A stretch of 64,000 nucleotides of DNA from Campylobacteraceae bacterium. GTDB taxonomy: Bacteria; Campylobacterota; Campylobacteria; Campylobacterales; Campylobacteraceae. The position numbers and the translations under genes are program-made. The notes below the pieces were generated by a model. It had not been told where the DNA came from. It made no database searches and saw only the letters and a program-made list of their open reading frames with translations. Position 1 is the stretch's first letter, and each line of letters opens with the position of its first letter. The stretch covers positions 62,001 through 126,000 of the forward strand of contig CAADYZ010000017.1 of assembly GCA_900753405.1 (NCBI GenBank). Reading direction: 5' to 3'. Positions 9,148-18,062 of this stretch are shown here, one piece after another.

Positions 9148-9357
9148 CTAGCAGCAGCGGGCTTGTTTGCCCTTTTTGTCCTGCATTTGTCTGAAAAATT
9201 CATCCTTGCTAAGAGGCGTTTGGTCGGGGTGATTGTCCCTGAAATGTTTCAAATACGCCTCGTAGCTTGGAATGCCGTTGAGCTGCCACACAATGGTGTT
9301 CGCCTTTTGCATAGCAGCCTTAAACTTAGTGAGCCGAGCCGACAAATTGAGACTCAT
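9148..9357 (-). CDS. ybdD: YbdD/YjiX family small protein
   Basis: A 69-70 residue protein ending in KGKQARCC, with NGIPSYEAYLKHFRDNHPDQTPLSKDEF in pieces that match the short CstA partner family (E. coli YbdD). The family is thought to work with CstA-type pyruvate transporters. The gene starts inside the end of cstA, on a different frame. AAAGGACT lies before two consecutive ATGs, and the second (9357) has the better spacing. A dispersed-repeat half-site lies downstream. Confidence 0.9.
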   Translation of the reverse strand: MSLNLSARLTKFKAAMQKANTIVWQLNGIPSYEAYLKHFRDNHPDQTPLSKDEFFRQMQDKKGKQARCC

Positions 9358-11452
9358 CATAGTCCTTTGCGTTTTTGTACTCGCTCTCAGCTAGCGGTGG
9401 GTAAGCGTCTGTTTTGCCATTGTAAGCTGCAAGGCAGATTTGAATAGTTCTAACAAAGACAACAACCACAACAACCATAAACAACGCGCAAAGCACGGCG
9501 TCAATGACATTGTTGCGTAAAATCGCGCTTAATCGCTCGATCTGCGCTGGGTCAGTTGCGGTTGCGAGTGACGCTGCGGCTTTTTGTGCTGCGGCGACAT
9601 GGCTAACTGCGTCATGGACGACTTCGCCGTTTGCTGGAAGGAGTTTTTGCAAGGCTGCGTACATTGTCGTGACAAGCACCCAAACAAGTGGCACAACGGT
9701 AACAAAGGTGTATTTAAACAAGCCTTTTTTGCAGATGACAACCGTGCCAAGCATCAAGGCAATGCCTGCTAGCATTTGGTTTGCCGCGCCAAAGAGTGGC
9801 CAAAGCGTGTGGATGCCGCCGAGTGGGTCAGTGACGCCTGCGTAAAGCAAGTAGCCCCAGCCGATGACGCAGATGAATGTCGCTAGAACGCCAAAGCCGA
9901 AGTTGCGCGTGTCAGCCATAGGTTTGTGGAAGTTGCCTAAAATGTCTTGCACCATAAACCGCCCAGTTCTTGTGCCTGCATCAACCGCCGTGAGGATAAA
10001 CAACGCCTCGAACAAGATCGCGAAGTGATACCAGAATTTGATCGACTCTTCGCCGCCAAAAAGCTCGCTAATTAACATTGTAAAACCAACCGCGAATGTA
10101 GGTGCGCCACCCGTTCGGCTCATCATATTCTTCTCGCCGACCGCCTCTGCAAGTGCTGAAAGCTCGCCTGCGAATTTCTCAGGCTCGATGACAAAGCCTG
10201 CGTTTTTGATAAGCTCTGCGAATTTCGTTGCACCTGCGATAAAGTCAGGGTTTGAGCCTGCAAAACCGCCGATGTTGATCGAGAAGTAGATGTGTGGTTC
10301 GAGGATTGTCGCAGTGACAAGTGCCATAACACCAACCAAGCTCTCCATCAGCATCGAGCCGTAACCAACAAGCAACGACTGCCCCTCTTTTTCGACCATT
10401 TTTGGCGTTGTGCCGCTTGAAACTAGTGCGTGGAAACCGCTGATCGCGCCGCAAGCGATGGTAACAAATAAGAATGGGAATAAATGTCCTTTTGAAACTG
10501 GACCTGTGCCGTCAGTAAATGAAGTTAAAGCAGGCATTTTCAAGTCTGGTTGCACGATCAAAATCGCAACCGCCATACCGACAATAACGCCGATTTTAAG
10601 GAAGGTTGAGAGGTAGTCGCGTGGGGCTAAAAGTAGCCAAACTGGCAAAATCGCCGCGATGAAACCATAGACGATGACCGCCCACGCAAGCGTCTCTTTG
10701 CTTAGTGTGAAGGCTGCGCTCCAAGTTGGGCTTTCATTAACATAGTGTCCGCCCCAAAGTGCTAAAATGAGTAGCACGAAGCCAAAAATTGAAGCCTCTA
10801 AAACCGCGCCCGGGCGGATGTAGCGCATATAAACACCCATAAAAAGCGCGATCGGAATTGTCATTGCGATCGTGAAAATTCCCCACGGAGAGTCAGCCAA
10901 AGCATTAACAACGACCATCGCTAAAATCGCGATGATGATAAGCATAATGAAGAAAATTCCGACCATAGCCACGCCGCCTGTGAAGCTGCCTAGCTCGTCT
11001 TTGATCATCTCCGTCAAGCTCTTGCCGTTGCGGCGGATCGAGAGCGCAAGGACGACAAAGTCATGCACCGCACCAGCTAACACAACGCCCACAAGAAGCC
11101 AGATCATACTCGGCAAGTAGCCCATTTGCGCCGCGACAATCGGACCAACAAGCGGACCCGCACCAGCGATCGCAGCAAAGTGGTGACCAAAAACAACATA
11201 CTTGTTTGTCGGGCAGTAGTTGCTGCCGTCATACATCGTGTAAGCAGGAGTCGCCCTGTTGTCGTCAAGCTCCAAAACCTTTGTGGCGATGAAACGCCCG
11301 TAAAGCGAGTAGCCGATGATGTAGATACAAGCACTTGCTACAACAAGCCACGCCGCGTTAATCGACTCGCCGCGCGCCAAAGCCAGCTGTCCGAACGCCC
11401 ACGCGCCCAAAACCGCCACTAGAAGCAAAATCAACTTTTGTTGAGTTTTCAT
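9326..11452 (-). CDS. cstA: CstA-family carbon starvation transporter
   Basis: A polytopic inner-membrane protein of 708 residues with about 16-18 hydrophobic segments. Family blocks include GHHFAAIAGAGPLVGPIVAAQMGYLPS and HDFVVLALSIRRNGKSLTE, given here as pieces of longer conserved stretches. CstA proteins import pyruvate or peptides; in C. jejuni CstA has been linked to peptide use. The last 35 bases overlap ybdD, so the pair is probably coupled. AAAGGATAGAAG precedes the ATG. A candidate -10 (GATAAT, 11493-11498) lies upstream. Confidence 0.93.
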   Translation of the reverse strand: MKTQQKLILLLVAVLGAWAFGQLALARGESINAAWLVVASACIYIIGYSLYGRFIATKVLELDDNRATPAYTMYDGSNYCPTNKYVVFGHHFAAIAGAGPLVGPIVAAQMGYLPSMIWLLVGVVLAGAVHDFVVLALSIRRNGKSLTEMIKDELGSFTGGVAMVGIFFIMLIIIAILAMVVVNALADSPWGIFTIAMTIPIALFMGVYMRYIRPGAVLEASIFGFVLLILALWGGHYVNESPTWSAAFTLSKETLAWAVIVYGFIAAILPVWLLLAPRDYLSTFLKIGVIVGMAVAILIVQPDLKMPALTSFTDGTGPVSKGHLFPFLFVTIACGAISGFHALVSSGTTPKMVEKEGQSLLVGYGSMLMESLVGVMALVTATILEPHIYFSINIGGFAGSNPDFIAGATKFAELIKNAGFVIEPEKFAGELSALAEAVGEKNMMSRTGGAPTFAVGFTMLISELFGGEESIKFWYHFAILFEALFILTAVDAGTRTGRFMVQDILGNFHKPMADTRNFGFGVLATFICVIGWGYLLYAGVTDPLGGIHTLWPLFGAANQMLAGIALMLGTVVICKKGLFKYTFVTVVPLVWVLVTTMYAALQKLLPANGEVVHDAVSHVAAAQKAAASLATATDPAQIERLSAILRNNVIDAVLCALFMVVVVVVFVRTIQICLAAYNGKTDAYPPLAESEYKNAKDYDESQFVGSAH

Positions 11453-11727
11453 CTTCTATCCTTTCGTTTAAAATAGGTTGAAGTTTTGTTAGATTATCGC
11501 TAAAAATGTTTAAGGTTTATTTAAATCGGACAAGTCGCAGTTAAAATTTATGGTTAAATGTTTCAAAATTACACATTAAAAATATCAAAACCAAATTTGA
11601 TTTAGAATTTTGTTAGAAAAAAGTTGCGTTTAACGCCAAATTCGGTTTTTGCAAAACGCATAAAAAAGGCGGTGAAAACGGCGGCTTTTTGGGGAGTTTT
11701 GCCTTTTCAAGCCGCCACAAAAACGAG

Positions 11728-12624
11728 CTAAAATTCTCGCTCGATCATCTCTTTTGCGATCCTCTTTAAAGCCTCGTTGCTAGCGGCGTTTAACGCCTTT
11801 TTGCCATACTCTCGTGCGATTTTAATCGACTCCTCGATCGCCCCCGTGTGTGTAAATTTTTCACACAACCACGCCGCCTCTTGCGCCCTGCTTGGATCAC
11901 GCAAATCCACTAGCCAAAGCGCGCGGAGTTTTTGCTTTTGAGTTGGCATCAACCTCTCGTGCAAGATGATGTAAGGCAGAGTCGTCTTGCCTTCGCAAAA
12001 GTCGCTAAACGCGGGCTTTCCTAGCACCTCGTCACTTGCGGTAACATCCAAAATGTCGTCTATGATCTGAAATGCGATGCCAAGATTCTTGCCGTATTGT
12101 GCGAGTTTTTCCTCGTCTTTGCCGCTCAAAATCCCCGCACAACGCGCACTAGCTTCGATCAATGAAGCGGTTTTGTTGTAAATCATCCTCTCGTAAAGCC
12201 CTCTGTCGGCGTTGAAATTTTTTGCTAAAAAAACATCCTGCATCTCGCCCACGCTGAGTTTGCAAACGGCGTTTGAGACGATTTGCGCGACTTGCGGCGA
12301 GAGTTTTGTCGCCTCAAAAAGCCCCTTGGCGTATAAAATATCGCCCATCATAATCGCCGTTTTGTCGCCAAAAAGCGCGTTGATGCTAGGTTTTGCGCGG
12401 CGGACTTTTGCCTTGTCTATGACATCATCGTGCAACAAACTCGCCGCTTGAATCAGCTCGATCACCGCACAAAGCCGCAGCGAGTCGCTGCTGTGCTCAG
12501 CGATGTTTAAGATCAGCTTTGAGCGGAGTTTTTTGCCGCTGCCAATGTACGAAAAAACCTCGTCTGCTTCGGGGCATTCGCACTCTTTCACCCATTGTTT
12601 CATCAACTCATCAACCGCTTTCAA
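11728..12624 (-). CDS. ispB: Long-chain polyprenyl diphosphate synthase
   Basis: A trans-isoprenyl diphosphate synthase of 298 residues. The first aspartate-rich motif is LLHDDVIDKAKVRR (DDxxD without the two-residue insertion of bacterial farnesyl synthases) and the second is FQIIDDILDVT. The DDxxD form points to a longer-chain product, for the quinone tail. TTG is the start, supported by AAGGAGGGTGG upstream. The gene begins 10 bases after the stop of the HAD phosphatase gene. Confidence 0.88.
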   Translation of the reverse strand: MKAVDELMKQWVKECECPEADEVFSYIGSGKKLRSKLILNIAEHSSDSLRLCAVIELIQAASLLHDDVIDKAKVRRAKPSINALFGDKTAIMMGDILYAKGLFEATKLSPQVAQIVSNAVCKLSVGEMQDVFLAKNFNADRGLYERMIYNKTASLIEASARCAGILSGKDEEKLAQYGKNLGIAFQIIDDILDVTASDEVLGKPAFSDFCEGKTTLPYIILHERLMPTQKQKLRALWLVDLRDPSRAQEAAWLCEKFTHTGAIEESIKIAREYGKKALNAASNEALKRIAKEMIEREF

Positions 12625-12634
12625 ACCACCCTCC

Positions 12635-13282
12635 TTAATCTACTAACCGCAAAATCTCCCGCGGCGTTTTGGCAACAAACTGCCTTGTGTGCGCCGCCGC
12701 GTCCGCCTCGTTTTCAAAACCAAAACCCCACAAAACTGGCACAAATTCGACCTTCACCTCGCGCGCTCCTTGCAAGTCGTGAAGCGTGTCACCAACCAAA
12801 ACCGCCCGCTGAGGCGGCGTGTCAAAAAAGGTCAATGCGTCTAAAATCATATGCGATTTACGCCGTAAATGCGCCGCGTCCGCGCCAAACACCACACCGA
12901 AAAACTCCGCCAAACCAAAATGCTCTAAGACGCGTTTTGCCGCCGACTCGCGTTTGTAGGTGGCGACTGCTAAATTCAAATTTGATTTTGACAATTTTGC
13001 CAAAACCTCACTCACGCCCTCAAAAACTCGCGCCTCGAAAATCCCCTGAGTGAGGTAGTATTTACGAAAAACCAAAGTCGCCTCCTGCGCCGCCGCGTCC
13101 GCCAAACCATGAATTCTCATAAACGAGTCTGGCACGGGCGGTCCGATGAAACTGCGGAGCTCAGAGTCGTTTGGCTGACGCAAATTTAGCTCCTCGCAAG
13201 CTGATTTTACCGAGTTGAAAATCCCCTCACTAGAATCCACAAGCGTCCCGTCAAGGTCAAAAATAATCGTCTCAAACTGCAT
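12635..13282 (-). CDS. gph: HAD hydrolase, phosphoglycolate phosphatase-like
   Basis: A 215-residue haloacid dehalogenase family phosphatase. Motif I is FDLDGTLVDS with the nucleophile and acid aspartates, motif II is VATYKRES, motif III lysine lies in RRKSHM, and motif IV is LVGDTLHDLQGA. The helical cap follows motif I as in Gph and PpaX. Phosphoglycolate is the likeliest substrate by family resemblance only. Ribosome site AAAGG is 6 bases before ATG. It precedes ispB in the same transcript. Confidence 0.8.
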   Translation of the reverse strand: MQFETIIFDLDGTLVDSSEGIFNSVKSACEELNLRQPNDSELRSFIGPPVPDSFMRIHGLADAAAQEATLVFRKYYLTQGIFEARVFEGVSEVLAKLSKSNLNLAVATYKRESAAKRVLEHFGLAEFFGVVFGADAAHLRRKSHMILDALTFFDTPPQRAVLVGDTLHDLQGAREVKVEFVPVLWGFGFENEADAAAHTRQFVAKTPREILRLVD

Positions 13283-13291
13283 TCATAGCCT

Positions 13292-13717
13292 TTAATATCT
13301 CACCGAATTCTGCCTCACCTCACCAACACCAAACTGCGTTGCGTAAAGGTCAAATTCGGTTTTTGCAAATTTCGTTTTTAGCAAAACCTCTCGTCGCTCT
13401 TTTGTTTGCGTAAAACGCGCCTCAAAACTGACATTTAGCCGCGTTTGGAGCTGCGAAAAACGCCCGCTTTCAAACACAGGCGAGAAGACAAAGCACCTCT
13501 GGTGACTAAAAAGCTCAGCGCGCGTGAGGTTTTGGGCGGCAAAAGGCTGGCTTAAAACTAGCGCCATCGCCGCTTCGCTTTGGCTGACAAACTCGCTTAA
13601 AAGCGCCGTTTCGTGCGGCTTTTGCAGGCTTTTTGTCAAGCTTGGCAAACTAAGCGCGCAAAGCGAGAAGATGACGATGGCAAAAAGCGTCTCTACGAGT
13701 GAAAAACCGCCTCTCAC
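13292..13717 (-). CDS. Prepilin-like protein with N-terminal methylation motif
   Basis: A 141-residue protein beginning MRGGFSLVETLFAIVIFSLC, a type IV pilin/pseudopilin leader. It has a short basic leader, cleavage after GG, then Phe and Glu+5, followed by a hydrophobic helix to about residue 25. The rest is a soluble domain without recognised motifs. The start is GTG, overlapping the TGA stop of the Sel1 gene, with CAGGG as a weak ribosome site. Exporters that mature such proteins (type II secretion or DNA uptake machinery) are not in this window. A role in DNA uptake or secretion is possible. Confidence 0.75.
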   Translation of the reverse strand: MRGGFSLVETLFAIVIFSLCALSLPSLTKSLQKPHETALLSEFVSQSEAAMALVLSQPFAAQNLTRAELFSHQRCFVFSPVFESGRFSQLQTRLNVSFEARFTQTKERREVLLKTKFAKTEFDLYATQFGVGEVRQNSVRY

Positions 13718-14529
13718 TGCCCTGCTTGCTCCAACGCCTTAACATTCTCACACCCAACGCTCACGCCGCCGTTACATGCCTTTGTGAAAAACTCCTTTGC
13801 CTTCTTCAAGTCCCGCGGCGTACCTTGTGCGTTGTAAAACATCACCCCAGCGTTAAAGCAACCAACGGCAAACGAACTCTCACACGCCTTTGTGTAAAGC
13901 CCAAGTGCGACTTGTAAGTCTGGCGTTTGCGAGAGTTTGCCCAAAACGCCTGCAAGGTTGTTGCAGCTAACACCGTCTGAGAGGTCGCAAGCTTTTTGGT
14001 AAAACTCGCGCGCCTTTTGTAGGTCGATTTTGCTGATCGCTACGCCCGCGTCATTACTCGAAGTGCGGAAAAAACCCTCCTCAAAAAACGCCCCCAAAAC
14101 GCGGCAACTCTCCTTTGCTCCGCCCGCGCACGCCTTTTGGTAAAGCTCTTGCGCCTTTTTGTAGTTCTTTTTGACTAAAATCCCGCTTGCGTAAATGTCA
14201 GCTAAGTTGTGACAACTACCCGCAAAGCCGATGTTACAGCCGTTGTCGTAGAGTTTGATCGCCTTTTTTGGGTTGGGCTTAGTGGCGATGCCGTTGTCGT
14301 GGAAGTGGGCTAGGATGTTGCAGCCCGCGCCACTTTTAAACTCGCACGCCTTGGTTGCGTATTCAAACGCGCGTTGCAAATGCCGCTGGTCGCCATTTTG
14401 CGCCAAATTGTAGTAAAACATCGCCGCCTCCGCACACGACTGGGCGTTTTCCTTGTCGCACTTTTTGCTCCACTCCTGCCCGCTCGCACTCAACACAAAC
14501 AGCGTCAAAAACGCCAAAATCCTCAACAT
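13714..14529 (-). CDS. Secreted Sel1-repeat protein (Hcp-like)
   Basis: A 271-residue protein with a signal peptide (MLRILAFLTLFVLSASG) and about six Sel1/TPR-like repeats of 36-40 residues. Each repeat carries paired cysteines such as CNILAHFHDNG and CNNLAGVLG. This matches the Helicobacter cysteine-rich Hcp family, whose disulfide-bonded repeats act in the periplasm or outside the cell. Binding partners are unknown. The ATG overlaps the lpxK stop (GTGATG) and has AAAGGAGAG upstream. A second Sel1 protein lies at 51930-53105. Confidence 0.85.
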   Translation of the reverse strand: MLRILAFLTLFVLSASGQEWSKKCDKENAQSCAEAAMFYYNLAQNGDQRHLQRAFEYATKACEFKSGAGCNILAHFHDNGIATKPNPKKAIKLYDNGCNIGFAGSCHNLADIYASGILVKKNYKKAQELYQKACAGGAKESCRVLGAFFEEGFFRTSSNDAGVAISKIDLQKAREFYQKACDLSDGVSCNNLAGVLGKLSQTPDLQVALGLYTKACESSFAVGCFNAGVMFYNAQGTPRDLKKAKEFFTKACNGGVSVGCENVKALEQAGQ

Positions 14530-15503
14530 CACCTCTCCTTTACATACTCTAAAACCGCGTCCAAAAGCCGTTGTGGCAATCTAACTCGCATCTTCAAGAC
14601 AAAAATCTCAACCCCAAAACCTCGCATCTTCACGAAGTCCTTCTCCGTCACCAAAAGCGCCTCCGCTCCGCATTGCCTCATCCACTCACGCACCCACTCT
14701 TTGCTAAACTCGCCGTGGTCTTTGAGGTGGATTTTGCCAACACAAAGCTCGTAAAACGGCGCTAAACGCGAAGGATTTGCGATCGCACTTAACATCAAAA
14801 GCGGCGGCAAATTCGCCTCTTTCGCCTCTTTTAAAAGCTCCTCTTGGCGTGTAAAAACCAAATTTGATTTTGACAAGTCTTGCGGCATTCTCACTAACGC
14901 AAATTCTCGCTGTAACTCCTCTTGCTCTAACGCCAAGTCCGCCCGCGAGCGCAAACGCTTCGCCATCCTGTAACACCCGCTTGGAAAGCAAAAGTCGTTT
15001 GCGGGCGTAAAAGGCGGCGGCAACAGCAGGTCGAATTTTTTGATGTCAAAGTGCCTAAACCCGTCGTCTAAAAGCACGATTTTTGCGCCTAATTCTTTGG
15101 CTTTTTCAATGCCCTTGGCTCGATCTTCGCTGACGATGACATTCACGCCATTTTGCGCCAAAAGCATCGCCTCGTCCCCGCTTTGAGGCGTGTCGCAAAA
15201 AATTTCTCCGCCCTGCGAAACCACCAACAAACCGCGACTTTTCCTGCCATAACCCCTTAGCACAACAAAGCACTTCGCCCGCGCGTTAAGCTCCTCAAAA
15301 AGTGCTAGCGTCACAGGCGTTTTTCCGCTGCCGCCAAGCGTTAAATTTCCGACACTCACTACCTTTACGCCAAAGTCTGCCGCCGCCTCTTTTGCCCGCA
15401 ATAAACTCACCAGCCAAAGGCAAAACGAAAAGGGCAAAAGCAGCCAACTTAGCCACCTCATCGCCCAATTTGGCTTGTAAAAATACCGCTCGATGAATGT
15501 CAT
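14529..15503 (-). CDS. lpxK: Tetraacyldisaccharide 4'-kinase
   Basis: Phosphorylates the lipid A disaccharide at the 4' position, on the cytoplasmic face of the inner membrane. There is one N-terminal membrane helix (LLLPFSFCLWLVSLL), the P-loop VGNLTLGGSGKTPV, RGYGRKSRG and LLDDGFRH, all LpxK signatures. The start at 15503 (MTFIERYF) follows AAGGCAGGAA. An in-frame TTG six codons earlier lies inside a dispersed repeat and is less likely. Length is 324 residues, typical of the family. Followed without gap by the Sel1 gene. Confidence 0.93.
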   Translation of the reverse strand: MTFIERYFYKPNWAMRWLSWLLLPFSFCLWLVSLLRAKEAAADFGVKVVSVGNLTLGGSGKTPVTLALFEELNARAKCFVVLRGYGRKSRGLLVVSQGGEIFCDTPQSGDEAMLLAQNGVNVIVSEDRAKGIEKAKELGAKIVLLDDGFRHFDIKKFDLLLPPPFTPANDFCFPSGCYRMAKRLRSRADLALEQEELQREFALVRMPQDLSKSNLVFTRQEELLKEAKEANLPPLLMLSAIANPSRLAPFYELCVGKIHLKDHGEFSKEWVREWMRQCGAEALLVTEKDFVKMRGFGVEIFVLKMRVRLPQRLLDAVLEYVKER

Positions 15504-15516
15504 TTCCTGCCTTATC

Positions 15517-15534
15517 GTCAAAACCGAATTTGAC
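15517..15534. repeat. Dispersed 18 bp semi-palindrome at the rimP stop
   Basis: Exact GTCAAAACCGAATTTGAC. On the minus strand the rimP stop TAG ends on the first G of the element. Confidence 0.88.
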
Positions 15535-15956
15535 TACCACTGCACGAAAGTTCGCGCCTTTTTGATCTGTGCGACCTGCGTTTTCACCAGCTCGCCCTCA
15601 ACCAAAAACTCCACATTCTCCTCATCAGCTGCGACCAACTTACCAACTCGCCCATCCTTGTCGCCGTGAAGGCTAAACTTCACCAACTCGCCGACACTCA
15701 GCGCAAAATGCTGCGGTTTGCTAAGCTTTCTCTCCAACCCAGGGCTGCTCACTTCAAGCGTGTATTTCTCACTCATCGGCTCTTCAACATCCAAAATCGG
15801 CGAGAGAATTCGGCTCACTCTCTCGCAGTCTTCAAGCGTTACGCCGCCGTCTTTGATAATGCTGATGCGGTAGATCGCCTTGCCGTTTTCACTGACAATT
15901 TCTTCGTCATAAAGCTTCACTCCGCACGACTCGACCAGCTTTTGCAACTCTAACAT
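15534..15956 (-). CDS. rimP: Ribosome maturation factor RimP
   Basis: A 140-residue factor needed for assembly of the 30S subunit. RimP blocks are visible: LYDEEIVSENGKAIYRISI, DCERVSRILSPILDVE and YTLEVSSPGLERKL. The ATG follows AAAGGAGGAGAA and overlaps the end of rbfA by seven bases, so the two are coupled. In relatives rbfA-rimP follow infB; here infB is not adjacent. The TAG stop is shared with a dispersed repeat. Confidence 0.93.
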   Translation of the reverse strand: MLELQKLVESCGVKLYDEEIVSENGKAIYRISIIKDGGVTLEDCERVSRILSPILDVEEPMSEKYTLEVSSPGLERKLSKPQHFALSVGELVKFSLHGDKDGRVGKLVAADEENVEFLVEGELVKTQVAQIKKARTFVQW

Positions 15957-16330
15957 TTCTCCTCCTTTTTTGCGTTTTGCAACTCCGCTTTTGCACGAGC
16001 AAACAGCTCGTCAATTCTGTTTTGCTCTTGCAGTCTTGTGTCAAACTCAAAGTGCAATTTTGGCGACTTCGCCCAGCCCTCGCTCGCGGCGATGTGCAGC
16101 TCCAAACGCGGCGACACGCGTCTTAAATGCGACAAAACATAGCGTTGCTCTTCTTCGTTAAGCGCCGCTTTATCCAACAACACAAAGGCGTCAAACCGCC
16201 CTTTTTTACACTCCACATCCGTCACACACAAGTCGCGCAACCGCTCGTCTGCAAGAGTCGCTAACGCCTCGCCAACTAGCTCTTTTAACGCACTTTGAAC
16301 CCTCAACCTCTTTACTTCACTCGCATTCAT
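15950..16330 (-). CDS. rbfA: Ribosome-binding factor A
   Basis: A 126-residue late 30S assembly factor of the RbfA family: N-terminal MNASEVKRLRVQSALKEL and the central KGRFDAFVLLDK/LRRVSPRLELHIAAS segments form the small KH-like domain. GTAAAGGACTAGG precedes the ATG and contains the stop codon of the upstream acetyltransferase gene. Overlaps rimP by seven bases. Confidence 0.88.
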   Translation of the reverse strand: MNASEVKRLRVQSALKELVGEALATLADERLRDLCVTDVECKKGRFDAFVLLDKAALNEEEQRYVLSHLRRVSPRLELHIAASEGWAKSPKLHFEFDTRLQEQNRIDELFARAKAELQNAKKEEKC

Positions 16331-16331
16331 C

Positions 16332-16862
16332 CTAGTCCTTTACCTTCGTAATCAACGCTATCTCATCACACACAGGAAAGCGTTTGCATTTGATGCAGTC
16401 TGCCCAAATTTTTTGCTCGGGCAACTCTTGTTTTGAGATCTCCACAAAGCCTAATTTTTCAAAAAAATGCCGCCTGTAAGTCAGCGTGAAAACCTCGCTC
16501 AGCCCAAGAGAGCGCGCCTCTTTTAGCAACTCGCCAACAAGCCTTGCGCCAACGCCTTGTGCGCGAAACTCGTCAGCGATGATCAAACTTCGCACCTCAG
16601 CAAGCTTTGCTGTGTGGATGTGAAGTGCGCTGTAACCAACCAAAATCCCCTCGCCCAAAGCGGCGTTTTGAGCCTTCGCGTAAGCTTTTTGCGCGCCGCT
16701 AAACGCCTCGTTTTGCTCGGCAAAAACTAGCGTGTAAGAGCGGATCGCCGTGGCGATTTCATCATCACTTCGCGGCAAAATCACCTTCGCCTCAACCTCT
16801 TTTTTCACGATCTCTTGCATCAACGCAATGTCACTTAAATGCGCCTTTTTAAAGTAAAACAT
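16332..16862 (-). CDS. GNAT acetyltransferase, short N-acetylglutamate synthase-like
   Basis: A 176-residue GNAT protein. The acetyl-CoA loop is in EFRAQGVGARLVGELL (RxxGxG/A) and the C terminus contains FFEKLGFVEI and KIWADCIKCKRFPVCDEIAL. That cysteine-containing tail is typical of the short ArgA-like N-acetyltransferases used as N-acetylglutamate synthase in organisms lacking the long ArgA. Arginine biosynthesis is therefore likely, but the substrate is inferred. Residues 58-72 hold an alanine-rich insertion. GGAGGGCGA precedes ATG. It is the first gene of an acetyltransferase-rbfA-rimP string. Confidence 0.78.
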   Translation of the reverse strand: MFYFKKAHLSDIALMQEIVKKEVEAKVILPRSDDEIATAIRSYTLVFAEQNEAFSGAQKAYAKAQNAALGEGILVGYSALHIHTAKLAEVRSLIIADEFRAQGVGARLVGELLKEARSLGLSEVFTLTYRRHFFEKLGFVEISKQELPEQKIWADCIKCKRFPVCDEIALITKVKD

Positions 16863-16872
16863 TCGCCCTCCG

Positions 16873-17508
16873 TCAAAGCTGTCCCAAAACGCCTGCTAAA
16901 ATCGCCATTCTCGCCTCGCTCACGCCGCTTTTTTTGGTGTTTGAGACACAAAGCGCGTCCGCATCTTTGGTGATGAGATTTCTTTGCGATTGCGTGATTT
17001 TGTCTGCTTTTGTGTAAATGGTTAGCTTTTTTTGATCCCCTCGCAAAAATGCCCGCAAAAATTCCTCTAACTTTTGATCAATTTCAAGTGCTGGGTGGCG
17101 CGCGTCTTTAAGATGCACAAAAAGGCGCAAATTCGCCCTTTTTTGCAAGAATTCGCTGAGGTTTTTCTCCCAGCTAGCGTGCGTTTGTTTGCTCACTTTT
17201 GCGTAACCAAACCCGGGCAGATCCACAAACACAACCCGCATTCTCTCCTGCGGTAAAATCAAATTTGGTTTTGACAAATTCTCTTCGTCTTTTTGCGGAG
17301 CGAATGTGACTTCAAAGAAGTTGATGAGTTGCGTTTTGCCCGGCGTTTGTGACGACTTTGCAAGCGAATTAACGCCGCACAAAGCGTTGATTAACGAACT
17401 TTTTCCGACATTACTCCTGCCTAAAAACGCCACTTCGCTCACGCCAAAGTCTGGCGAAAGCGCAAGTGAGGGCGAAGAGGTTAAAAATTTTGCGTTGATG
17501 ATCCTCAT
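16873..17508 (-). CDS. engB: Ribosome biogenesis GTPase YsxC/EngB
   Basis: A 211-residue small GTPase of the EngB family, active in 50S assembly. G1 is GRSNVGKSSLINAL, G2 threonine lies in TPGKTQLINFF, G3 is DLPGFGYAKV and G4 is YTKADKI. A dispersed repeat lies inside the gene and encodes the segment around LSKPNLILP (about residues 78-86), where most EngB proteins have a short loop. The C-terminal VSNTKKSGV (G5) is present. Ribosome site is weak. Order engB-lptA-lptC-kdsC matches C. jejuni. Confidence 0.93.
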   Translation of the reverse strand: MRIINAKFLTSSPSLALSPDFGVSEVAFLGRSNVGKSSLINALCGVNSLAKSSQTPGKTQLINFFEVTFAPQKDEENLSKPNLILPQERMRVVFVDLPGFGYAKVSKQTHASWEKNLSEFLQKRANLRLFVHLKDARHPALEIDQKLEEFLRAFLRGDQKKLTIYTKADKITQSQRNLITKDADALCVSNTKKSGVSEARMAILAGVLGQL

Positions 17509-17522
17509 TTTGCTACTTTTTG

Positions 17523-17981
17523 TTAATTTTGCACTTCAAAAATCAGCCTCACTGGCGCCTTTTTGTTGTGAGTTTGATAAACCCCTTTGGCTTGGTCGGC
17601 GGTGATTTTCTGCGCATTTACGACACGATTAGTTTCGATCTCACGCAACACAACCCGCTCTTCAAAGGTGTAAAGCTGCTTTTGCGGCTCGTAAATCAGC
17701 TTGCCGCAACTGCCGTTGTAGTGCTTTCCGCTAAGCAGAATTTGAAACTTCACATCGCCCGTAGCGGTGTATTTCAGCGGCTGGCGACTCGCATCAACAT
17801 TAATCACAACTTTATCAGCATTAAGCCTGTCAAAACTGCCCTTATTAACCACGACATTCCCCGTCAGAGTCGAAACCTGCACCCGCTCATCCGCAAAAAT
17901 TTCATCCGCCGTGATCTCCACTTTTTGCGCCCCAAACGCACAACCTAGCAGAAACACCAGCGCCACTAAAAACCTTTTCAT
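17523..17981 (-). CDS. lptA: Periplasmic LPS transport protein LptA
   Basis: A 152-residue OstA-fold protein with a signal peptide (MKRFLVALVFLLGCAFGA). It forms the periplasmic bridge of the Lpt machine that carries lipopolysaccharide to the outer membrane. The repeated beta pattern (ADEIFADERVQVSTLTGNVV, YTATGDVKFQI) is typical. AGGAGAGAGG precedes ATG. It lies between lptC and engB, as in C. jejuni. Confidence 0.88.
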   Translation of the reverse strand: MKRFLVALVFLLGCAFGAQKVEITADEIFADERVQVSTLTGNVVVNKGSFDRLNADKVVINVDASRQPLKYTATGDVKFQILLSGKHYNGSCGKLIYEPQKQLYTFEERVVLREIETNRVVNAQKITADQAKGVYQTHNKKAPVRLIFEVQN

Positions 17982-18062
17982 CCTCTCTCCTAACCGCTTT
18001 AATGGTAGCCAAAGTTGCCTTGCAAACGCTTAATCCCCGCAACATTTCAAATTCGGTTTTGA